Assembly: GCF_000820305.1 (NCBI RefSeq)
Contig: NZ_CDBH01000022.1
Location: 160,701-224,700, forward strand
From: Aeromonas dhakensis
GTDB taxonomy: Bacteria; Pseudomonadota; Gammaproteobacteria; Enterobacterales; Aeromonadaceae
Length of the DNA: 64,000 nt
Reading direction: 5' to 3'
Notes under the pieces: model-generated
What the model saw: only the letters and a program-made list of their open reading frames with translations
What the model was told of the DNA's origin: nothing
Databases searched by the model: none
Shown here: in pieces, positions 55,707-63,854 of the stretch
Layout: the number at the start of each line of letters is the position of its first letter
Position numbering within the stretch: the stretch's first letter is position 1
Made by a program: the position numbers and the translations under genes

Positions 55707-56450
55707 ATGAAAACGGACGCTGTTGTCGAACTGAAAGCAGTCAACAAGTGGTACGGTGAGTTTCACGTGCTGCGCAACATCAACCTGCAGGTGGGCAGAG
55801 GGGAGAAGATCGTCATCTGCGGGCCATCTGGCTCAGGCAAGTCCACCATGATCCGCTGCATCAACCGGCTGGAAGAGCACCAGAGCGGGGACATCCTGGT
55901 CAAGGGCACGGCCCTGACCTCGGATCTCAAGAACATCGAGGCGGTGCGCCGGGAGGTGGGCATGGTGTTCCAGCACTTCAACCTCTTCCCCCACCTGACC
56001 GTGTTGGAGAACTGCTGCCTGGCCCCCATCTGGGTCAAGCAGCTGCCGCGCAGGGAGGCCGAAGAGATCGCCATGAACTTCCTGCGTCGGGTGCGGATCC
56101 CGGAGCAGGCCCTGAAGTATCCGGGTCAGCTCTCCGGCGGCCAGCAGCAACGGGTCGCCATCGCCCGCAGTCTGTGCATGAACCCCCAGGTGATGCTGTT
56201 TGACGAACCCACCTCGGCGCTGGATCCCGAGATGGTGCGCGAGGTGCTGGACGTCATGGTGGAGCTGGCCCACGAGGGGATGACCATGCTCTGCGTCACC
56301 CACGAGATGGGGTTTGCCAAGCAGGTGGCGGACCGGGTGATCTTCATGGACCGGGGGCAGATCATCGAGGAGAACGTGCCGGATCAATTTTTCGACAACC
56401 CCCAGTCGGATCGGACCAAGCTGTTCCTCTCCCAGATCCTGCAGCATTGA
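55707..56450 (+). CDS. aapP: Amino acid ABC transporter ATPase AapP
   Basis: 247 residues. Walker [10 protein letters not shown] loop F-Q-H-F-N-L-F-P-H, signature L-S-G-G-Q-Q-Q-R and Walker [12 protein letters not shown]. Polar-amino-acid uptake ATPase; closes the aapJQMP operon. Start ATG follows AGGAG with suitable spacing. Confidence 0.97.
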   Translation: MKTDAVVELKAVNKWYGEFHVLRNINLQVGRGEKIVICGPSGSGKSTMIRCINRLEEHQSGDILVKGTALTSDLKNIEAVRREVGMVFQHFNLFPHLTVLENCCLAPIWVKQLPRREAEEIAMNFLRRVRIPEQALKYPGQLSGGQQQRVAIARSLCMNPQVMLFDEPTSALDPEMVREVLDVMVELAHEGMTMLCVTHEMGFAKQVADRVIFMDRGQIIEENVPDQFFDNPQSDRTKLFLSQILQH

Positions 56451-56474
56451 GCCGCATGGGGGGATGTCGTCCAT

Positions 56475-56505
56475 AAAAAAGCCCGCACTCTGGTGAGCGG
56501 CGGGC
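56475..56505 (-). terminator. Terminator downstream of ytfK (and aapP)
   Basis: GCCCGC (56481-56486) with GCGGGC (56500-56505), and T6 on the minus strand (56480-56475). Confidence 0.75.
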
Positions 56506-56555
56506 AAGTAGTAAAAGCATGGACGCAGACTACAAAACAGAAAGGACTATGGAAG

Positions 56556-56771
56556 TTACCCCAACAGCAGGGTGGTGTGGCGCAGGCCGCGAACCTCCAG
56601 ATTGATCTGCCGGGCCAGACTCAGGGTCTGACGGCAGGTCAGGCTCTCCAGATTGATCTCGCCGCCGCTGAACTCGAACCGCCCGTGAGTCTCCACCATG
56701 AAGCTGCCGTGATGGAAGCTCTTGATGTAGCGGGCAATCTGGCGGGGAGACAAGTTCTTGAACACCTTCAT
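56556..56771 (-). CDS. ytfK: YtfK-like protein (DUF1107)
   Basis: 71 residues. M-K-V-F-K-N-L-S-P-R-Q-I-A-R-Y-I-K-S and G-R-F-E-F-S-G-G-E-I match E. coli YtfK (68 residues, M-K-x-F-x-x-x-x-P-x-Q-x-A-x-Y-x-K). YtfK binds SpoT and pushes it towards (p)ppGpp synthesis in phosphate or fatty-acid starvation. The match is by motif, from memory. The ribosome site is weak; an upstream in-frame ATG is less likely because the family starts with M-K. Confidence 0.82.
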   Translation of the reverse strand: MKVFKNLSPRQIARYIKSFHHGSFMVETHGRFEFSGGEINLESLTCRQTLSLARQINLEVRGLRHTTLLLG

Positions 56772-56943
56772 CACAAAACACCTGTTGCGTGGACAGGGCA
56801 CACTATGGCTTCGTCAGGTGACACGGATGTGACAATTTATGGAGGTTTGTATGAATCCGGTTTGCCGTCGGCGGCCGGCCGGGACGCAATTGAAAAAAGG
56901 CTGCCATGACAAGCCGTTACCCCGATATACTGCGGTCACTTGG

Positions 56944-57447
56944 ATGAATCAGAAGGGTCTGCGTGTGGAGTGGGTGGATGTGGTGGATGGAGAGAACCGG
57001 GTGATCGGCGTGGCCGAGCGCGCCAAGGTGCGGCGAGAGAACCTCTGCCACCGCGCCAGCTATATCCTGGTGCTCGACGAGGCTGACCGGATCCTGGTGC
57101 AGCGGCGTACCCTCAGCAAGGATTTCTGCCCCGGCATGCTGGACGCCTGCGCCGGCGGCGTGGTCACCACGGGCGAGCAGATGGAACCCTCCGCCCGCCG
57201 CGAACTGGCCGAGGAGCTGGGCATCGAAGGGGTGCCGCTGCAGGGCTTTGGCACCTTCTATGCCGAAGGGGAGGGCTACCGGGTCTGGGGTGGCCTCTAC
57301 AGCTGCCACTATCAGGGGCCGCTGCGGCTGCAAGCCGAAGAGGTGAGCGAGGTGTACTGGATGAGCCAGGCGGAGATAGCCGCGCGGGCCGCCGAATTCA
57401 CCCCCGACTCTTTGCTCGCCATCGCCACCTGGCAGGCGCGGCGCTGA
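56944..57447 (+). CDS. yfcD: Nudix hydrolase YfcD-like
   Basis: 167 residues. The Nudix box G-x5-E-x7-R-E-x-x-E-E-L-G-I is visible around residues 75-97 (G-G-V-V-T-T-G-E, then R-R-E-L-A-E-E-L-G-I). The rest closely follows E. coli YfcD (E-W-V-D-x-V, I-L-V-Q-R-R-T, P-G-M-L-D-A-x-A-G-G, E-F-T-P-D-S-L). Hydrolyses a nucleoside diphosphate derivative; substrate unknown. The start aligns with YfcD; a GTG at 56965 with a better ribosome site is an alternative. Confidence 0.92.
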   Translation: MNQKGLRVEWVDVVDGENRVIGVAERAKVRRENLCHRASYILVLDEADRILVQRRTLSKDFCPGMLDACAGGVVTTGEQMEPSARRELAEELGIEGVPLQGFGTFYAEGEGYRVWGGLYSCHYQGPLRLQAEEVSEVYWMSQAEIAARAAEFTPDSLLAIATWQARR

Positions 57448-57460
57448 GCGGCGTTGCATG

Positions 57461-57496
57461 CAGAACGGGCAGCCAGTGGCTGCCCGTTCTGTTTTT
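57461..57496. terminator. Bidirectional terminator
   Basis: Perfect 15-bp inverted repeat (57461-57475 with 57477-57491) with T5 after it, between converging genes. Confidence 0.95.
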
Positions 57497-57510
57497 GGGC
57501 GGTGGGAACC

Positions 57511-58437
57511 TCACACCAGCCTGAGCCGCCGGTTGGTGCGCCCGCAGGGGCTGGCACCGGCGAGCCAGTGGCCCTGCCACTCGGTCACCAGGCGCAGCAG
57601 CGGGTACTCCAGATCGAGCCGGGTCACCACCAGCTGGCCGACGGCGTCGCCGATGACCGGCTCACCGCTGGCCAGATCGATGATCTCGACCAGACAGTTC
57701 TCGTTGACGATGAACCCCTGGCCGGGCTGGCTCTCGTAGGCGATCACCCCGGCATCCTGCAGCAGCAGGCAGTTGAGCGCGCGGATGCCGTGCACCGCCT
57801 GCAGCGGCCGGGTATCGGGGTGGGACGATTCGCAAAGCAGGGCGCAGCGCAGGCTGTCGCTCGGCACCTCGGCCCGCTCTGCCGCCTCCAGCAGGTCCAG
57901 CAGCACCGCCAGCGGACCGACGAAGCCGGTCGGCTCAAAGCGCTGCAACGCCTCCAACTGGCGGCGGGTATCGTGGGGGCCGCAGGGTACCACCGGGCTC
58001 CCCAGCTGACGGGCGCCGTTGTCGAAGATGAAGGCGGTGGGGCTGATGTGATAGTCGTGGCCGTTGAGCAGCACCTCCCCGGCCTTGAAACCGGCGGCGA
58101 ACAGGGCCCGCGCCGCCCCCCACCAGTCGGCCCCGGCATATTCGGGAATGGCCAGCTGGCCGGGGCAGGCAAACACCCGCAGCGCCTGGCTGGTGGGGCG
58201 GCCGGTAAGGCCGGCAAAGGGCGGGTGGGCCTGCTGGGCGGCGAACAGCTCACCGGCATTGAGCAGGGGCAGGCTGGCCAACTCCCCCAGATCCTGCAGG
58301 CGGCGCTGGCGGTAGGCGCTGGAGTAACCGGTACAATACTGGCCGACATGGGCAAGCAGGTGGTTGAGCTGATCCAGCTGCTGCTGCTCGCGCAGGGGGG
58401 AGGGGCGAATTTCCAGTCCATCGTAATAGTGCTGCAT
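57511..58437 (-). CDS. PaaK-like adenylate-forming protein, short and atypical
   Basis: 308 residues, against about 430 for phenylacetate-CoA ligases. Alignment with PaaK seems to run from L-N-x-L-L-A-H-V-G to E-N-C-L-V-E-I-I-D-L-A-S-G-E-P and G-Q-L-V-V-T-R-L, then stops near the hinge. The Ser/Thr/Gly ATP-binding loop is degenerate (F-A-G-L-T-G-R-P-T instead of S-S-G-T-T-G-K-P-T), the Y-G-x-T-E motif is not found, and the C-terminal domain with the catalytic Lys is absent. It is either a specialised enzyme half or no longer a ligase. Single gene. Confidence 0.7.
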   Translation of the reverse strand: MQHYYDGLEIRPSPLREQQQLDQLNHLLAHVGQYCTGYSSAYRQRRLQDLGELASLPLLNAGELFAAQQAHPPFAGLTGRPTSQALRVFACPGQLAIPEYAGADWWGAARALFAAGFKAGEVLLNGHDYHISPTAFIFDNGARQLGSPVVPCGPHDTRRQLEALQRFEPTGFVGPLAVLLDLLEAAERAEVPSDSLRCALLCESSHPDTRPLQAVHGIRALNCLLLQDAGVIAYESQPGQGFIVNENCLVEIIDLASGEPVIGDAVGQLVVTRLDLEYPLLRLVTEWQGHWLAGASPCGRTNRRLRLV

Positions 58438-58563
58438 GAAGCCTCCTTGGTCGGCTGATCCTGCTCAAGGTTAGTTCAAATGATCCCGGTAAAGGGGGGC
58501 CTGTGTCACAGCGCGGTCGTGGGGTAGACTGGGGCTCCTTCCCTCCACTTAAGGATGAGCACA

Positions 58564-59037
58564 ATGATTGCGATGGGTCAGACCCTGCCTGCGGGCGAAT
58601 TCACCTTCATCACCCCAGAGGGGAAACAGCAGCGGGATACCCACAGCCTGTTTGCCGGCAAGCGGGTGGTGCTGTTTGCAGTGCCCGGCGCCTTTACCCC
58701 CACCTGTTCCAACGCCCATCTGCCGGGATACGTGGTGCTGGCCGATCGGTTCAAGGCCAAAGGGGTGGATGCCATCTGCTGCCTGTCGGTCAACGACGCC
58801 TTCGTGATGAAGGCGTGGCAGGATGCCCAGAACGCCGCTGCCATCACCATGTTGGCGGACGGTGACGGCAGCTGGACCCGGGCCCTGGGGCTGGCCAAGG
58901 AGACCGGCGCCTTTGGCGGCGTGCGCGCCCAGCGCTTTGCCCTCATCGCCAATGACGGCGTGGTGGAGCGGCTCTTCGTGGAGGCGCCGGGCAAGTTCGA
59001 GGTGTCGGATGCCGAGAGCCTGCTGGCGGCGCTGTGA
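58564..59037 (+). CDS. Peroxiredoxin, Prx5 type
   Basis: 157 residues. The active-site stretch P-G-A-F-T-P-T-C-S-N-A-H has the peroxidatic Cys at 48, and G-V-R-A-Q-R-F-A closes the site. Reduces hydrogen peroxide or organic hydroperoxides, probably with glutathione or glutaredoxin. AAGGA eight bases before the ATG favours this start over one three codons upstream. Confidence 0.93.
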   Translation: MIAMGQTLPAGEFTFITPEGKQQRDTHSLFAGKRVVLFAVPGAFTPTCSNAHLPGYVVLADRFKAKGVDAICCLSVNDAFVMKAWQDAQNAAAITMLADGDGSWTRALGLAKETGAFGGVRAQRFALIANDGVVERLFVEAPGKFEVSDAESLLAAL

Positions 59038-59161
59038 AAGATTAATCGCCGTTTGATTTCATCTTGAAATAGCAAGGCGGCCCGTTACACTGTTGCCGCG
59101 TTTGGATGGAGCCAGGCAAGTTGCCTGGCTCTCGTGTTTGCCGTGGATGAGATAGAAAAAT

Positions 59162-60130
59162 ATGACCCTGGCTTTTGTTGCCCTGATTGCCGGACTGGCG
59201 TTGCTGGTCTGGAGTGCCGACAAGTTCGTGGACGGTGCCGCCGCCACCGCCCGTTATGCTGGTATGCCGCCGCTGCTCATCGGCATGGTGATCATCGGTT
59301 TTGGTACCTCGGCCCCTGAAATGGTGGTCTCCGCGCTGGCGGCTTCCCAGGGCAACCCCGGGCTCGCGCTCGGCAATGCCTATGGCTCCAACATCACCAA
59401 TATCGCCCTTATTCTCGGCTTGACTGCCCTGATCAGCCCCATCGCCGTGGCTTCCCAGGTGGTGCGCAAGGAGATCCCCATCCTGCTCGGCATCACCCTG
59501 CTCTCCGGCGCCCTGTTGCTGGATGGTCGCCTGGATCGCACGGACGCCGCCATCCTCGGCGTGGTGTTCCTGGCGCTGATGGGCTGGTCTATCTGGGCCG
59601 GCATGCGCGGCAAGGGGGATGCGCTGGATGCGGAGACCGAGGAGAGCATCGACAGCGAGGGCATGTCCCTCAAGCTGGCCCTGTTCTGGCTGGTAGTCGG
59701 GCTGGTGCTGCTGATCGGTGCCTCCCGCCTGTTGGTATGGGGCGCAGTGACCATAGCCCAGGGTTTTGGCATCAGCGATCTGGTGATTGGTCTCACCATC
59801 GTCGCCATCGGCACCTCGCTGCCGGAGCTGGCCTCTTCGCTTATCGCCATTCGCAAGAACGAGCATGATCTGGCCCTTGGCAACGTGCTCGGCTCCAACC
59901 TGTTCAACACCCTGGCGGTGGTCGGGATCGCGGCCGGCATCCACCCGCTGGACGTGGCGCCGGAGGTGCTCTCCCGCGACTGGAGCCTGATGATGGGGTT
60001 GACCCTGTTGCTGCTGGTGATGTGCCTGGGCCGCAAAGGGCAGGGGCGCATCAACCGGCTGGAGGGGGGCGTGCTGCTCGCCTGTTTCGTCGCCTACACC
60101 GGCTGGCTGCTGACCAGCCAGTTTATCTGA
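59162..60130 (+). CDS. yrbG: Calcium/sodium antiporter YrbG-like
   Basis: 322 residues, about ten transmembrane helices in two halves. The two alpha-repeats are visible: G-F-G-T-S-A-P-E-M (about 47-55) and A-I-G-T-S-L-P-E-L (about 219-227), with the ion-binding Glu in each. A short acidic cytoplasmic loop (A-E-T-E-E-S-I-D-S-E) joins them. Exchanges cations across the inner membrane. It is single, with its own terminator. Confidence 0.93.
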   Translation: MTLAFVALIAGLALLVWSADKFVDGAAATARYAGMPPLLIGMVIIGFGTSAPEMVVSALAASQGNPGLALGNAYGSNITNIALILGLTALISPIAVASQVVRKEIPILLGITLLSGALLLDGRLDRTDAAILGVVFLALMGWSIWAGMRGKGDALDAETEESIDSEGMSLKLALFWLVVGLVLLIGASRLLVWGAVTIAQGFGISDLVIGLTIVAIGTSLPELASSLIAIRKNEHDLALGNVLGSNLFNTLAVVGIAAGIHPLDVAPEVLSRDWSLMMGLTLLLLVMCLGRKGQGRINRLEGGVLLACFVAYTGWLLTSQFI

Positions 60131-60150
60131 CGATTCGCCAGACCATAACA

Positions 60151-60186
60151 AGAAGGGGGAAGCATCGGCTTCCCCCTTCTGTTTTT
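60151..60186. terminator. Bidirectional terminator
   Basis: Perfect 13-bp stem (60151-60163 with 60168-60180), ATCG loop, GTTTTT tail, between converging genes. Confidence 0.95.
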
Positions 60187-60198
60187 GGCGCAGGCCTG

Positions 60199-61350
60199 TC
60201 AGGCCACGGCAACCATCTTCTGCCCTTTCTGGCTGCTGTCCAGAATGAGGATGTTCGCCTTGGGGAAGAAGTTGAAGGTGGAGGCCGACGCCCAGGTGTA
60301 GGCCCCCATCACCCGGCCCACCACCAGCTCGCCGATGGCCAGATCAGGCAGCATGATGCCGTCGCGGATCACGTCCACGCTGTCGCAGGTCGGGCCTGAG
60401 AGCACAGAGTTGTGCAGCTCGCCGCGAGCCAGCGGGGTGCTCACCGGGTAGGTGACGTGATCATAGAGCTGGCCGTTGTAGCTGCCGTAGAGACCGTCAT
60501 CCAGGTAGTACCAGATCTTGTCGCCGCGATGGGCCTTGCCCATCACGCTGGATACCGAGGTCATGGCCGGCGCGCTGATGAAGCGGCCTGGCTCGGCAAT
60601 CTTCTGTACCGTGGCCGGCAGCTTGGCCAGCGCCTCGCGGATCGGCGCGCAGAAGCCGTCGATGTCGAACTCGCCGCCCTCATAATCCACCGGGAAGCCG
60701 CCGCCGATATCCAGCACCCAGGGCTTGAGGCCGAGCTCCCAGGCCTGCTCCATGATCTCGCGGCAGGCGTCGATGGCCTGCACGTGGCGACGGGCATGGG
60801 GCACCTGGGAGCCGACGTGGAACGACAGCCCCATCACCTTGATCCCCTTGGCATGGGCCAGCTGCAGCAGTGGCAGCGCCTGCTCCGGAGTGCAGCCGAA
60901 CTTCTTGGAGAGGTCGACCTTGGTCTCGGGGTTGGGGAAGCTGACCCGCAGCAGCAGTTTCACTTCGTCCTTGTAGGGGATGAACTTCTCCAGCTCCAGC
61001 GGGTTGTCGTAGACGAACACGGTGCAGCCGTACTCCAGCGCATAGCGGATGTCGCTGTCGCGCTTGATGGGATGGGTATGAATGCAGCGTCCCGGGCGGA
61101 CACCCTGACTGCGCACCAGATCCACTTCGCCATTGGTGGCCAGGTCGAAACAGGCCCCCTCTTCCTTCAAGACAGAGACCACTGCCTCGTGGGGCAGGGG
61201 TTTGAGTGCATAGTGCAATCGTACATCGGGCAGGGCGGCGGCCAGGGCCCGATACTGTTTGCGGACGGCTGCCTTGTCGAGCAGCAGCAGGGGGGAGCCG
61301 AATTGTTCAACCAGCTGACGGTAATCTTGTGCAACCAGGGTCTCGTTCAT
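60199..61350 (-). CDS. Type III PLP-dependent ornithine/lysine decarboxylase family
   Basis: 383 residues, alanine-racemase fold. The PLP lysine is Lys 50 in H-Y-A-L-K-P; H-V-G-S-Q (about 172), D-I-G-G-G-F-P and E-P-G-R-F bind the cofactor, and G-P-T-C-D-S-V-D carries the active-site Cys/Asp from the other subunit. Makes putrescine or cadaverine from ornithine or lysine. The short form resembles eukaryotic-type ODC. A 430-base region separates it from the glycine riboswitch. Confidence 0.9.
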   Translation of the reverse strand: MNETLVAQDYRQLVEQFGSPLLLLDKAAVRKQYRALAAALPDVRLHYALKPLPHEAVVSVLKEEGACFDLATNGEVDLVRSQGVRPGRCIHTHPIKRDSDIRYALEYGCTVFVYDNPLELEKFIPYKDEVKLLLRVSFPNPETKVDLSKKFGCTPEQALPLLQLAHAKGIKVMGLSFHVGSQVPHARRHVQAIDACREIMEQAWELGLKPWVLDIGGGFPVDYEGGEFDIDGFCAPIREALAKLPATVQKIAEPGRFISAPAMTSVSSVMGKAHRGDKIWYYLDDGLYGSYNGQLYDHVTYPVSTPLARGELHNSVLSGPTCDSVDVIRDGIMLPDLAIGELVVGRVMGAYTWASASTFNFFPKANILILDSSQKGQKMVAVA

Positions 61351-61774
61351 TCTCTTTTGGTCATCCTTAGGGGGCGTGATATGCCCAAGCCATATGCGAT
61401 TGAACCGGCGACGGCCGGGTCAGGCGAGCGGTCCGGTGGGACCAACCAGGCACACTGCATAACTTCCTTGCGAAGTGCTTAGTTATGCGCGGGATTATCG
61501 GCTTATTGCGTTTGTGTGCAACCCTTTTGATTGGATATGTCGGCAAGTTTTTCTGGTCGAGACGAAAGATCATCTTGATATGGCCCATGTTTCGACTAGC
61601 AAGCGGCAGGCTGTGCAGGCAACCTTGTCTAACGTATTGATAGTTAACGAACAAATAACATTCGGCCTCAGCCTGGCCGGGATCGAAAAAAATCGGCGAC
61701 GAGGGGGCGCGAGTGGGAGACAGCTCACACTTTTTGGATTACCATGCCCGCTTCCTAATCCAAACTAGTTCGGA
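61351..61774. other. Divergent intergenic region
   Basis: No gene. Contains an inverted repeat GCATAACT (61457-61464) / AGTTATGC (61481-61488) that could be an operator or hairpin in the 5' region of the decarboxylase gene, and the promoter of the glycine-riboswitch RNA near 61650-61760. Confidence 0.5.
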
Positions 61775-62216
61775 TGAAGGTAGCAGGAGAGCGATGGGCA
61801 ACCATCCACCGAAGAAGTGAATCTTTCAGGTACCGGGCAACCGGTGTGGACTGCTACTGGACGATACTCTGGAGAGACCCGTTGAATCGGGCGCCGAAGG
61901 AGCAAGGCACCGTGATTGCATCGCAATCCGGCGCCGGAAACTCTCAGGCAAAAGGACAGAGGGGATGGGATGGTTGTACCTGAGCTTGAAACTGTTCACG
62001 GTCTGTAACGAGAGGTCGTCAGCAAGGTAAAGAGCAGCGCAGGAACCGGAGTGTATGTGAATACATGAGGCTTTCGAGCAGCGCATGAGCCTTGGTCACA
62101 ACCTCGCAGCAAGAGTGTGAACACGTTTTTGGCCCGCATCCGATCGCCTCTGGCCGATCGCGACACCTATGGGAAGATCATCCTTCTCCTCCTTAATTTC
62201 TGTTTCTTAAGGAGGA
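61775..62216 (+). promoter_or_regulatory. Tandem glycine riboswitch with Shine-Dalgarno-sequestering hairpin
   Basis: Aptamer I is about 61779-61858 (GGAGAGC...CACCGAAGAAG...ATCTTTCAGG...GGACTG). Aptamer II is about 61865-61962 (GGAGAGACCC...GCGCCGAAGGAGCAA...ACTCTCAGGCAAAAGGACAG). Both carry the glycine riboswitch core. About 225 bases later TCCTCCTTAA (62187-62196) pairs perfectly with TTAAGGAGGA (62207-62216), hiding the ribosome site four bases before the symporter ATG. This suggests control of translation; tandem aptamers allow joint glycine sensing. Confidence 0.95.
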
Positions 62217-62219
62217 TGC

Positions 62220-63596
62220 ATGTCATCAATTCAATCGGCGCTCGCCGCCATCGATAGCTTTATCTGGGGTCCACCCCTGCTGATCCTGCTGGTCGGGACC
62301 GGCGTCTACCTCACTCTGCGTCTGGGTCTGCTTCAGGTCGTGCGTTTGCCGCTCGCCCTGCGTCTGGTCTTTGGCCGCGATCAGGGTCAGGGCAAGCAGG
62401 GGGATGTTTCCAGCTTCGGCGCGCTCTGTACCGCCCTCTCCGCCACCATAGGCACCGGCAACATCGTCGGGGTCGCCACCGCCATCAAGCTGGGCGGCCC
62501 GGGCGCCCTGTTCTGGATGTGGATGGCCGCCCTGTTCGGCATGGCCACCAAGTATGCCGAGTGCCTGCTGGCGGTGAAATATCGCCAGCAGGACGCCAAC
62601 GGCCAGATGGCGGGCGGCCCCATGTACTACCTGGAGAAGGGGCTCGGCTCCAAGGTGCTGGCCAAACTGTTCGCCCTGTTTGGCATCGGCGTCGCCTTCT
62701 TCGGCATCGGCACCTTCCCCCAGGTCAACGCCATCAGTGACGCCATGAGCCTCTCCTTCTCGGTGCCCCGGGAAGTGACCGCCGTGCTGCTGACCCTGAT
62801 CGTGGCACTGGTGACCCTGGGGGGGATCAAGTCCATCTCCAGCGTGTCGAGCAAGGTGGTGCCCTTCATGGCCATCTTCTACATCGTTGCCTGCCTCGGC
62901 GTGCTGGTGAGCAACGCCGCCGTCCTGCCGGATGCAGTGGCGCTGGTGCTGCAGAGCGCCTTCACCGGCCATGCGGCCACCGGTGGCTTCGTCGGCGCCG
63001 GCATCATGCTGGCGATCCAGTCCGGGGTGGCGCGGGGAGTCTTCTCCAACGAGTCCGGCTTGGGTTCTGCCCCCATCGCGGCCGCCGCGGCCAAGACCGA
63101 TTCCTGCGTGGAGCAGGGGCTGGTCTCCATGACCGGCACCTTCATCGACACCATCATCATCTGCACCATGACCGGCCTGACCCTGGTGGTGACCGGGGTG
63201 TGGAGCGGCGATGCGAGCGGCGCGGCCATGACCAGTCTGGCCTTTGCCCAGGGGCTCGATGCCCATGTCGGCCAGTATCTGGTGAGCATCGGCCTGTTGT
63301 TCTTCGCTTTTACCACCATCCTTGGCTGGAACTACTACGGCGAGCGCTGCACCGAGTACCTGTTCGGGGTGAAGGCGATCAAGCCCTACCGCCTGGTCTA
63401 CCTGGTGCTGGTGGCGTGCGGCGCCTTCCTGCATCTGGACATGATTTGGCTCTTGGCCGACATCGTCAACGGCCTGATGGCGGTGCCCAACCTTATTGGC
63501 CTTATCGGCCTGCGCCACGTGGTGATCGCCGAGACCCGCGCCTACTTCAGCCGAGACAGCGATACGGAGTCCGAGCCCGAGCCGCAGACGGCCTGA
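62220..63596 (+). CDS. Sodium:alanine/glycine symporter (AGCS family)
   Basis: 458 residues, about eleven transmembrane helices. Family motifs: G-P-P-L-L-I-L-L-V-G-T-G near the start, G-T-G-N-I-V-G-V-A-T-A-I-K-L-G-G-P-G-A (about 80-98), F-S-N-E-S-G-L-G-S-A-P-I-A-A-A, and G-W-N-Y-Y-G-E-R-C near the end. Imports glycine or alanine with sodium. The glycine riboswitch upstream points to glycine as the main substrate. Confidence 0.95.
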   Translation: MSSIQSALAAIDSFIWGPPLLILLVGTGVYLTLRLGLLQVVRLPLALRLVFGRDQGQGKQGDVSSFGALCTALSATIGTGNIVGVATAIKLGGPGALFWMWMAALFGMATKYAECLLAVKYRQQDANGQMAGGPMYYLEKGLGSKVLAKLFALFGIGVAFFGIGTFPQVNAISDAMSLSFSVPREVTAVLLTLIVALVTLGGIKSISSVSSKVVPFMAIFYIVACLGVLVSNAAVLPDAVALVLQSAFTGHAATGGFVGAGIMLAIQSGVARGVFSNESGLGSAPIAAAAAKTDSCVEQGLVSMTGTFIDTIIICTMTGLTLVVTGVWSGDASGAAMTSLAFAQGLDAHVGQYLVSIGLLFFAFTTILGWNYYGERCTEYLFGVKAIKPYRLVYLVLVACGAFLHLDMIWLLADIVNGLMAVPNLIGLIGLRHVVIAETRAYFSRDSDTESEPEPQTA

Positions 63597-63619
63597 TGCC
63601 ACGACACTGCATTCAAACG

Positions 63620-63647
63620 AAAAGCCACGACCCGGGTCGTGGCTTTT
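63620..63647. terminator. Terminator after the AGCS symporter gene
   Basis: Perfect palindrome of 28 bases (AAAAGCCACGACCC and its complement) with T4 at the end. Confidence 0.92.
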
Positions 63648-63752
63648 GTGTTAGATGGTAAGCATGCTGAGATATTGCTTCATGGTTTTAAGGAATTTCC
63701 ACTGCCATGGTCATGTCGTTTTAAGATCCTTTTTATTTGAAAATGAAATTAC

Positions 63753-63771
63753 AATCCATTATCATTTCTAT
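63753..63771. promoter_or_regulatory. Candidate Fur box
   Basis: AATCCATTATCATTTCTAT contains ATTATCATT (AATGATAAT on the other strand), nine bases identical to the Fur consensus core; the rest matches poorly. It lies about 85 bases before the probable TpsB gene, in an AT-rich stretch. Confidence 0.5.
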
Positions 63772-63854
63772 TTTTAGGGTCCATTCGGACCTATCTATAA
63801 AAAAGCAAAAAATAATAAACGGTTTTATTAATAAAGTTCAGGCTGTTCACCCCA

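Noticed and set aside
62226..63602. 458-codon open frame antisense to the symporter gene
   Set aside because: The translation is His/Gly/Gln-rich without any domain; the plus-strand AGCS gene is certain.
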